From Phoebastria nigripes (taxonomy: Eukaryota; Chordata; Aves; Procellariiformes; Diomedeidae): a stretch of DNA of 64,000 bases. Below, one piece after another: positions 36,901 through 48,900 of this stretch. The first letter of the stretch is position 1, and every line of letters starts with the position of its first letter. Location: the NCBI GenBank assembly GCA_035582835.1, contig JAYKAV010000478.1, positions 1,161,311 through 1,225,310 of the forward strand. Direction: 5' to 3'. The notes beneath the pieces are model-generated. The model was not told where the DNA came from. It made no database searches and worked only from the letters and a program-made list of their open reading frames with translations. The position numbers and the translations under genes are program-made.

Positions 36901-39900
36901 AGTATCAGTGGAAGAAGAGATAGACCTCTGTTTGCTGCCAGTGGTTACCCACTGCCTTTAGCAGCTGGGACCTTCTCCCTTTCCTGATTCTGCTGACGCC
37001 TGCCCTAAAAACTTCTCTGGTTTGTCTGTGGCCATCTCACAGTCTCTGCCTTTGGGATATCTCTGAAAGAAGTGGGGTTCTTTCACCCACAAGAATGGGA
37101 TTGAATTGCAATAAATTGCAATTAACACCCTCTCAAAAACAACAAAAAAAACCACCCTCAAAAAAACCCACCACAACCAAAAAACCAACAACACCCCCCC
37201 AAACATCTCCACCAGCAACCTTAGCCCACGGCATCAAATGAGCCAGCCACAAAACACCCCAAAAGCAATGTTGTTGTAAAGGCAGTAGCATGACAAAGCA
37301 TCATGTGTTCTTCAACTCTAGGATGATCTTAGGGCACAAGGATGAGCCCAAGGAAAAACTCTAAAATACCAGAATGAACACCGAGTTTGGTAACAGATCA
37401 TAAACTTCTTTGCTCTTGCTGACTGGCTCTGTAATATGAACAATTATTTTAATGACTTTTTAACTTGTAAGTAACCAACATTTGGAAGAAATAGCTTCCT
37501 CATTACATATACCCATAGCTGTTATAAGGGGAAGACTAGTCTGTTGTCACCGTACAACCGCAGAGCCCAGTTCCAGCTAGATTCACTGCAACTTTCAAGC
37601 TTCACCCTTCCGACATTCGTGCTGAGTAGGGATGAAGGGATACATTTACCCACAGACTTCTGAGTCTCCTCTCATTCCCAAGTGTATTTCTCCAGCCCAG
37701 TCCAGAGTTATTAAATGCAGAAATTTTTGCTTCTACAAGAAAACTGCACTGACAGGAAGAACTGTTGATGTGCAGAACCATACAAGATATTTCGCTACGG
37801 TATTGATCGTTTTGATTTGAAAAGTGATATTGTTTACTTAATAAAATATTAATCCGAATTTAAAGCTCTGGTCTTTCTATTTTAAAAGTAAAGCCTCGGT
37901 GAGTTATGACAGTTCACAGTTAAGCCACAGTCTAATGTTCTGAATTTTCCTATAAATACCTTCCTGTTAATGAAACTAACTCAGCATAATAATATCTTGC
38001 CATCAATCCAGGAATAAACAAACAGGGATAACAATAGCAATGTGCACTTACCTATATCCTTTGCTCTGACTGCTACCGGTCTCCTCAGCTCAGTAACAAA
38101 TTTTTTTGCATCTAGACGGATTTCAATGATGTTGTTCAACAAAGCAAACAAAGGCGCCAGCGGGAAGGATGCAACAAACAAAGTTACAAATCCAAACTGA
38201 ATAACTGAAAAGAGAAAACAACCATTTCANTGGCTGTGGTCAGCATTTATCGAATGCATGCATCATCTCGTCAGTGCCATCCCCCCAAATTCTAACAAGA
38301 TGACACTTGCTGGAGACTAAACCACATTTTCTGCGTCGGGCATGGTTTGCCTGGCNGCTGCTCCACTCGGGCGTTGGAGGGCCAGTTGCCCCTCTTGCAA
38401 AAGCCGGGGCTGCTGAGGCAAGGCAAAGTAACCAGAAGTATGGGGAAGCTCCTAAAACAATTTTGCCGTGGGCGAGGCTGGCACGGGAGTGATCTGAAGG
38501 AGTGGGATTACGGCAACGACCGTGTTAGCTCTACATAAACTTGCCATGCTCCACCCGGCAGGTTTTTAGCCCTCACTAATCCCACTGGAAGCTTTCTCTT
38601 CTGAAGAATAGAAATTTACGGGCTTCGAAAAGGACACGACCGATTCTCCGCCTTTACTGGGAATAACTTGCTTCCTACAACCTGGAGTCATATTTGCTTT
38701 TGTTTGATGAGGACATCACATCGATGTCATACCCACCCTGGTCCTGCTAGAGCCCCATCTTCCTCTTCCTCTGTTACCTCCAAATGGTGATCTCACTAAC
38801 TGCATCTTTTCTTATTTTTAGGAACGACAGCATGACCTCGTAGTTTGTACCATTAAATTTCAATCTGTTTCAACTACTCTGAACATCAAGGTCATCAGAT
38901 ATTCTAATTTGCATTTACTGGGCATGCCAATTTTGGGTGTTAGTATACTTCATTATCCTTTACCACTATTTTTGTCTAGTCATTCCTTAAAATACTAAAT
39001 AAAGTTGCTCTTTTAAGACAGATCCGTCAGGAATGTCTGCTACTGTAGCAAACAGCATTATGTCAAACAGTTCTCAGCCTTTCCAAGATTGAAAGCAGGA
39101 AAAGAAATGTAGCTGTACAGCCACAGCAATGTAGAGCTGATATCCAGTGCTTAACTTCCGTATCACTCACTCAACATAATACATTACGTGAAAAAAAAAA
39201 AAAAATTATATGTGATCTGTCAAGTACAACCTGGTCTACAGGCACATATGTCTCTCGAAGATTTAGTCTAGACTTCAGAAAACAGAAACAATCTGGTGTG
39301 AGAATACGCAGTGGAAATTGTCAAATCTGAATTAAGTAACTTATTTCCAACGTAGGGTGCAACTAAGGATAAAGTATGCCTCACAATCTCAAGTTTATGC
39401 CATCTAATCATTTGCATTTGAAACCTGACAGTGACATGTCACATGGCTTGAAAGAAAATATCTAAAATATAGTGCTAAAGGAAGGGCTCACGAACAGCAC
39501 AGAGCACAATTCATCCCTGAAGCAGCCAGTGGTTGGCTGAAACATGCTACAGTCCGAGACTATACACTTTAATAACGAAGTTATGCCTCATACCCACTGT
39601 CCACTGAATCTACAGTTCAAAAACCTCAGCTCTCCACCCCAATTAGAGTAATTATGGTTTAAAATGCCTTCTTTCCACCTCACTCACTCATTTCCATATA
39701 TTCAGGGGTAAGTCCAGCAAAAGGCTCCAGGTTATAGTCCACTTCATAACGCTGCTTTTTTTTCATGTGCTCTTCATGGTCTAAAGAACGCCGACGCTTT
39801 AATTTCATGTATCGTATAAATTTCTTCATTTTTCTGGGGGAAATGAAAATGATTCAGTTAGCGTGCCATTCTGGTCACAGTGTCCATTTTTCAGTTATTT

Positions 39901-42900
39901 TACACGAAGACACAATAAGCTCCATACCTATTTTCATAAAAACTGTGCAAGAGCTACAGTATGCTAAAAATATCAGGGATCAGCATATACAGGTACTGAA
40001 ACACGGTTATAACTGAATCACATGTTCAGTATTACATCTCCTGCTAACCAGCAGGAAAGCAATAGATTGCCTAACCCTTTTCAAAGACATCTGCATTGCT
40101 GGATGCAGTTGCAGTGAGGATGCAGGTATTTGCAATACAGCAGACACAGGCTTACTGCAAAAATCTTGCAGGTAGCCTGCGAACCACGTTCACGTCAAGG
40201 GGCAGTGGATACGCAGTGTATTGACGCGCCGTAAAAAACACGTGTTTAAAAAAAAAAANANAAAAANCAAAGAACAAAAACCCAAACAAAAGTCGCTACT
40301 TACGGGATGCCAATCTCAAATAAATTGTTCTGAATCAGCTGCTTGCCCAACATGATAATACTGAGCTGGATACACAACTCCATTAGGCAACCGCCTGGAG
40401 CACACTAGGGTGGAGAGAGGAAANGTCAGTCAGAACATCTGCTGCATCCCTGTGGCAGGGGAAGATGGTGCTCCCACCCNACGTGATCACAGACAGGGTG
40501 AAAATGCAATTACCTCTTCCATTCGGAAAGAATGGAAAATGTAGACGTAGTCTCCTGGACGTCCAACAAATCTAGGGCACAATGGTTAAAATTATAAACT
40601 TCATAGGTATTTTATACTTTTTATATTTGATTCCTAAAGTCATTTATGCCAAACTCTATGCCTTTGAGTGGGACCACCTAATGTTTAGTCCTGAAAAAAT
40701 GAATGAGAATAATTATCTTTGGCTTTGTTTTAAAGAGTAAGTCCTGTTTACTGAGTAAACAACTCAGTAAAACTGCAAGTTGTGTGTCCTACAATAGTAT
40801 AGGCACATCTTGGCAGACATCCTCTAAGGTAATCCTCATTTCTGTTGCATTAGCTGGAACGTGCCACACGGAGTATTTATTTTAGCTTTGTGCTTTCATG
40901 CTCGTTGCAAGAAGAGAGATGATACTTGCTATGAGATAAAGTTAAGAGTGGCGAACAGACAACGGTAAATAGCCTGATAGGGGATTGTATCTGAACGTAC
41001 AAAGTTGTCTTAACAAAATGGCCTTTAACAGATTTGAAACGGCGGAGTACCAGGTCCCTGCTTTATCCCATGAGGCTGCAGAGTTTTTGGGTCAATGCTG
41101 AGGAGTTTTTAAACCAGATTTACTTTACCGTCCAACTATGGTCTTAGCTCAGCTACAGCTGTCTCATAAGCAACGAGCTGAAACCCTGAACAGCCTTTTG
41201 CATTACTCACCGGCCTTTGAAGAAAGCAACGTAGAAAATGGGTGTGTAGGCATTGACAAATTTCAGCAGGAAAGCCTTAAAAATCAGCCGCTCTTCGAAA
41301 TTCTTGTCAGTTTTTGGCACCTCTGGAACCAATGTGACATGGATAAGAAACGTTAAGGGATCATCCTACCTGCAACATTTCAAGATCTTATAAATGTGGA
41401 CTTTGGAAAACGTCAGCCATCTTTTAAACAAAGAGGTATATATATTTTTTTATTTTTATATATATATAAAAAAATACATATATATATGTGTATATATATA
41501 AAAGCCATATGGCCTCACTGAGGTCAGTGGTCAATCTGCTGAGGATTCCACCATTCNGATGTGTTACAACAGTAATTCCAATTTCATTCCACTTTTGGCT
41601 GACCTCCATGACCATCATTTGCAGATGGACAAGAACTTATCTGAAAAGATTTCTGGACCTTTTGTCACTGATGCTTTTTGGAAATGATTAAAAAAATTTT
41701 TTTCTAAGTGTTTTTTTGCACTCACAATTTTGTATTTCTCGACATGTCTTAACACCAAATAAAAAATGGCAGAAAATAAAAATAGTAATTGCATAATACA
41801 GAAGAGTGAAGTTCAAGATTAGGTATAGGAATTTCTGCTGTATCCCGTATCCCCATCGCCCGTAACTGGATTAGTCATTAGTACTACCACTGCTGAANGA
41901 AAAACTTTAAAAATAAAGCTGAATCCATGTGCGCTTTGATATTTTTAACTAGCTGGTTAGACCTTTAGCCGCACATTTGAAGTTCCTGGGTTGGCTCACC
42001 AGTTTGAAGTTAATCACGAAAGCCAGTCATTTGGGTCTTCTCATTTAAAATCACTCTAGCAAATATCAGTTGAGGATTTAAACCTACCGATCTGAGTTAG
42101 CCACCTTGCAATGCAGCCGTATACTTCATCCAGGATGATGATGACGACCAAATTGATAATGACTGCGGTGGCAGTGACGGTGACCCTAACGCTTGACCGG
42201 CCCGAGGGAGTTGAACTGATTGCCAGCGCCGCTGCAGTCGAGATCCTGTATATGATGACTCCAAACACTATAGCGAACGTCAGCCCAACCTGCAAGCAAG
42301 AATAGCACAGCCTCTTATGAAAGATTTAACTATAAATACTTTGCATGGGACTTAGCAATGACCTTAAAAATGGGATCTCTGGGCCACATCCCAAGTCCAC
42401 CAAATTCTGCATTAAGGCTCCCAATCACTTTGANGAACTGTGGGAAAAGATCCTCTTTTGCTAGTAATTCAATCATCACGTGAAAAAATTGATATAATGA
42501 TGCCACAATCACAAGCAAAAGGTTTTTTTTAAAGGCACCCAAATGTAAACTACTTGCTTATATTAAAAATATTAGTGGGCTTCCTTTCAGCCCTAAAAGC
42601 AACACCATATATACATGGTATTTGCTTTATTATAAAAGAAAGGCAGGGTTGAAGCAGAGAGGAGTATTTCAGCTTAAGTCTGCACACAAGCCTTCAAATA
42701 CCTTACTCAGGCTTGTTATGCTGTCATAATCCTAAACTGAAATCAAATCTGATTAAATCAATGCACTTCCTGGCAATGTCAAGGTGCACAAAATCTTACT
42801 CAATTTTTCATTGCTTAGATAGAGGAATAATTTAAAAATGTGATTCTTCTAAGGTACTGATTCTTCAGCGGAGATTAGATTTACTGCATTCCCATTCTCT

Positions 42901-45900
42901 GAAAACACAAATATTAAAAAAAAAACCAACCCCAACACAGAAGCCCTATCCCAAAAAAACAAATGAACTGAGTTAGTCTGGCGTATTCTACCTTTGGAAA
43001 GGGCTTAAGCTTTTTTATCCATCTGCCAATCTGTTCCATATCTTGAATTATTATTACTTCCTTCAAAATTTGTTTTAAATGCTGATGCTTTATCAGCAAA
43101 TGGGAAAAGGCTGTTCTCATCATTATTTTACCTTTTTCGTGAATTAAATGCTCTGTTTGCAATTCTCCTGTTATATGGTATAACCCCAAGTTTGACTGAT
43201 TTATTAAAAATCCTTGCAATCAGGATTGCAATTGGCCATATCATTTCTTTCAAAAAAGTTTGGTATAAAAATGAGGCCGTTCTCTACTTCCTGACTACTT
43301 TCTGAGAGGACTCTCCCTACTTTTTAAGTTTCGTCCCATCAATGGTGGTGGTAATTTCCACTTCCGTGCCCTCATTTTTCCCCTACCCTATTTAGGTATT
43401 CTTATTTCTGTACTGGAAAGAGACGGCAAAGTAGAAATTCAGGTTCTTGAAAAGATTTTAGATTGTAAAATAAATGCTTGAATTTTTTCACTGGGGAAAA
43501 GCCATTGCGAACCACATCAATCTGATAAAGTCTTTCACGGTTTCACTAACATTTCCATCACTTCTGTTCTATACAATGACTCCGTAACATAAATTTCAGG
43601 TTTTGCTGGGTGATGCTTACCATGAAGATAATGCCAACAAAATTGGTTAAATAGGCTGGAAAACGATCCTTCCATGTCAGCTTTTCTTTATCTGTCTAAA
43701 ATTTTGGGGGAAAAAAGGGTACATTTAATAAAGACGGAGCGTGTGATTTTGCACAGGTGACAAAAACAGAGAGGGAGAAGAAAAGGCTAGCAAATACACA
43801 ACCAGTTAGAAGATGCAGACACAGTGTTTACAGTTACAATTCCACACAGGCAAATTGTTTACTCCGTATCTCGGTTCAAATTGGTCAAGCGCCTGCACTG
43901 CGAGTATAAATAAACCAGATTTTTCTGTATACTTTTTGAAGGAAACATGCAAATAGGCTGTCATAAACCATGAAGTAAGATCTCTCTTACTGTTAAATAT
44001 TTTCTTTTGCTTTCCCTAGAAAAATTCTCCTTCTTCCTCTCTCCCTCCCCAGTTACTATTTGCAGCTTTGCAGTTGCACAACTGGTTCCACCGAAATGTA
44101 GATTCAGTACGCTACTGAGTAACTCCAAGATGAACGCACAGTTGACAGGGAAGATCTTGTTTTGGTGTGCGATAAGACGTGAAATTCCTTCAATATGAGT
44201 GATTTTTAACTACCTGACTACCCACGTGGTATTCAATGGACCACGCCAATAGGAGTTAAGATGCGCATGTATAATAACTCTTTATAGGATACCCTAAATC
44301 CAGTCAACCAGCCACTGCCTGAATTTGGCTATGAAAACTTCATTTAGCACAGTATTGCTCATCTAATAAGTCCTTCATAAACTTTGATGCCGGGAATTGT
44401 TTCTAAACACCAGAAAATAAACAACAAAAGGAACGTTACGGAAGATGACACACGCGTTATAATGAACCTAAAAATATTACTCAGATTCTGTTTTTATTAC
44501 ATGCACGTTGTCTCAGGGAAGTGCAAGCAACTCTTTCAACACGTGGCCCATGCTCCACTGCAAAACGTAACNTCAGCCCAGGATGGTCAATCTAAGATTA
44601 GCCATGCAGTGCCATTCCCAATGCATAGAAAGAGCGTCCCAAAGAGTGCTGAAGAAACAAGGGGAGGAGGGGGAAGAAACCCAGAACTGAATGTGAATAT
44701 TAAACAAAGGTTCAACAGCCAAAAACAAATTGATTTGTGTCTTCCATAATTACTCATAATTTGAGTTTCTTCATAAGTTTGAATAAAAAGAACCAATTTC
44801 ACCCCAGCCATGACTGTCTTAACTCTTTGTCTCCATTTGTTTGCTGTCTCTTCTGGAAAATACCGATGCTTCTGATGGCAGTCAAAGGAAACAAAAAAAG
44901 GATTGGGCAATATAGCATTACAAAGCACTGCTAAATTAATCTATATACTCTCTACTGACTCAGTGTACATAGCAGGTTAGCCACAAGCAAATGCTCTATT
45001 AGTTTGCTTAAGGCTTTGTGTTTCAGCTTTAGGTTAACAAAACATAACAATAAAACAAAAGACAAACTCTTGCCCCAAATCCTGGGGTAGATCAAACAAT
45101 CCCGCAAAGGATATTCCCTTTTTAATTTAGGATTGTGCCCTTCTTTTTCCTTTATGATGTATAAAGAATGTCCAAAAAGTTTTTCCTTTAAAAAAATACT
45201 TTTTTTTTAATTGAACTTCTCTTGAAAAAATATGAGCAATTTCTGGTTTAGCTTTAGATACTTTTTTCTTTAAGAAGATTTCCAAGTTGCCTTACAACTG
45301 TTGAATTTGAACTTTTAACACTCTAGATCCCAATGAAAGATAATTACTGAGTCTTTCAGAAAAAACTCCTTTTCTCACGTTTCCCAAATTAGTAACATCC
45401 AAATTGAACACAGGCCAAAAAGTTATAAATAGGCTGGTCAAAAAAAAATAATCCTCTCTTAATTGTTCAGCTTTCATGCTCCGATATTTGGAGGCCACCA
45501 TTCATGAATTGTCCGATTACCCTACAGTCTTCCACATTTAAGATGTGAATTCCTAATATACCCAAAAGTACAGCGAGTCGCGGGTTTTTAGCAGAATACA
45601 ACCAAGTCTGTATTCCAACATTGTTTATCCAGCCGCTGAGAGGGCAGCAACCCGAATTCTTTTTCTTCTGCAAGGGATTTTAAAGCAGTGCTGCGAGTAA
45701 GGTATTGCACGTGACGCTGAAACCGCTGACACACTGCATCCTACAGATTAACGGGAACGTACCACCGTCAGCTTTGTAGCATCTTTTAAGAGGGGCCCAA
45801 CGGTACTCAAGTACAAGCACGTGACAAAATCGGACACATTCAGTTTAACGCCAGTCCGATCTACTGNATGCTGTCTCTTAAAGCGTATTTAACGTTAACG

Positions 45901-48900
45901 TGGTCATTGCAGTTGTATTTTCATAGGGTTTTCATAAAATTCCAATTTAGGGCATGGTTTCATGCTACTGTGCCACTGGCAACAGATACAAAAGAGGAAT
46001 TTCTGCCGACAGATTTTGTTCATGCCGGACCATTTACTTCTCTGCTTAAAAACATGGTCATACAAACGGCTAAATTCTTGCAGTTAAGGGGGAATAACCT
46101 CTGGTAGGGTGGAAACCAGTATGTGGGGGAGAAAAGGAGCTTTTTCAAATCGGTCTGCTGTAATAGGGAAGGAATTACAGCCTTCAGCGAAAGGGCAGAG
46201 AAGCTGCTCATAGGGCAGAGAAGCTGCTCATAGGGACTGCACCGTCCGTTGGCGAGATGCACGCGCCCCGGGAATGACTGGCAGCACCTTTTTCACGGCG
46301 ATGTAAAGAGCAAGTTAAAAGCAGAAGTGAGCGCTACCTTATTCAGTGAAATAAAATGGAAATTATGTTTTTAAAAGGCAGAAAGTTATTATCAAAGCTA
46401 GAATTTGGCAAGGAAATTGGTGTTAGTAGTCTTCATTAATGTGCTAGTAATATTTCTATTTACAAAAAAAGACAAGAGAGAGAACCTCTCCCGAGAGGCT
46501 TTAGTTACTTATACTGGCACAAAATAAGACGTTTCGTTACGGTTTTCTCAAACTTGATTCATTAGCCTAACAGGAGCACCCCTTCAATCGGGCTCAATTA
46601 GCTTCTCTAAACCACACTCCTGTATCTGATTATTGAAGACATTTCTAGACTTAATCAGGTCTTGTGCACTGGCATACACCGAGTATCCCAGGTATGCTAG
46701 GACCGAAGACATCTAGAATTTAAACACAACGTGCAGTGACTATTTTTTACCTATTTCGTAGTCTTGGGTCAGTGCCTGCTATAACGACCTTCTTTTTAAA
46801 ATTCTTTTATAAGTGAAACAAATGAATGTTTTTACCATACCTCTTTATGTTTGTGTTCTTTTCTCAGTGATTTTTCTAAAACTTTAGCTTCATATTCTGC
46901 TCTTGGATGATCCTGTGAAATAAGTCATATTTAATAAAAAGCAAAATTATTTATTTTCTATATCAGCTACATATGAACTGTTTGCAGGTCGATTTCCTGA
47001 TAATTTCCAAGTTTTCTAACTGAATTCTAATTCACTCGGTATATCATTTATGTCATTTGCTAGTCGACTATAATTTTAAAAAAATGTTAAATCCCGTATC
47101 ATTCGCAGTTCTACAGCAGCAACTGCAGAATGATCTGCACTCACTATCAGACAGCCACATGCAATGCTATGTAGATTAAATTTAACACATAGGAGTATAC
47201 AGCACAACCTGCAGACAGTGTGGTTCATACCAGGTGACGTTATGCTTGGATTTTAATTACCTATCTTTTTGATAAAAATTAGATTTTGCATGTCATTAAC
47301 TGTCATTTCAGCGACCCTCAGCTCATGAGGGAAACAGTTATCTGCTGTCAGTATGCAAAATACTTGGCTTTGGGATCCCAGAAAATTGTCAGTTGGGGTC
47401 TTCCCCTAATCCTGTCTTGGACAGCATCCACCAATTACCCGTGTGCATTGAAGGAGAGGGTGTAGGAAACACTCGGAAGTAAGAGACAGCCAAAAGATTC
47501 AGAAAGATTCACGGATTCAGAATTCATAATTACGCATTCACAAAAGATTCAGAATTCACAATTACGCATCGGATGGGAAACAGAAGAGTTGAAAAAAGTC
47601 TGAACAAGTGGAGAGGGGGAGGGTGTAAAGGCAAAGCAATCAGTGGGAGATCTAAAGAAAATCTGATGCTTGAAAAAGAAGAGGTGGAGATCAAAAGATG
47701 GCATTCATCAGTAGACATGTAATAAAAAAGGTAGGAGCAATTAAAAAAAAAAAATGTTTTCCAAACCTTGACTGCCTCCTTCAGGAAACCAGAAAAAAAC
47801 ACGAAAAACAAGAAAAAAAAAACAAAACAAAACAAAAATTTGATTACTGAACTGTTGCAGATCATATTGGATTTATATTTTAAAAATTACATGAAGCAAG
47901 CATCGGTACAGTGGATGGCTAGACACTACCAGAGAAAATCAGTCTACTCGTGTTCTACAACATTTAGTAACGTTACTGTAAGTATTGTATGAACTAGGTG
48001 TCCCTAAAAGACACTTTGGGTTTTAGTATATCACTTGAAACCCTGACTCTTCAAAATGATGCTAGCTTAAGTTTCACCCAAATCAGAACTAGGAGGGGCT
48101 TAAATTCTTTGCTAAACCCATGACTGTATTATCTAGCATTGACTACACAAAACAAAGAATAAAATATACTTTATTAACAGCTGCTGTTTTAGCTGTGTAG
48201 AGCTCTGAACTCAGACATGAAGGGGATAGACATCAGAAAGATACACTTAATCCTTTCTACTTTCATGTATGCTAACAACAAGTTACCAAAAATAAAAGAG
48301 CAGTACAGTATCCAGGAAATAAATCCCTATATTCTCTCCCAGTAAAATAGGTATGATCTAGCAAAGTGCACGGCATAAGGGCTGCTGGCATAGTGCGCCT
48401 AAATATATTACGGAGGAGATAAACATATTAAGAGGAGATAATTGAAGCAGAAAGACAATAACTGTGCCAGGCTCATCAAGCTGCATAGTGTTAAACCCAG
48501 GGCCTGTGAAGTTTTTGTTTCACGTGGGCAATATTTGTTGTGTATCTATTTAGAACATCTAGAGATATGACAAAGGCAGTCATACTTCTTTTAATAAAAA
48601 CAACAGTAAAAAAAGGCCGGCCAGCCAGCAAACAAAGCGGCGAATGCCTGTACAACCCATGGGTCCTAGCTCAGATCCCGCAGCGGGGTTTTTGCAGCAT
48701 GGCTCATCACATACGATGGGAAAATGGAAGACGCCTGCGCACCTCCGCTGCCTCTGCCCTGCAGTACAGTCCAGGGCAAGGCTGCCGGGGCTGGGACTGC
48801 GTTATGGTCTAGGAAGGCGTCTCCTTTTTGGTAAAGTGACAAAATTAAAAACAAAAAGGTGGGATAGAGCTTCTCAGCTGGCTGAGGATTTTCTCTCCTT

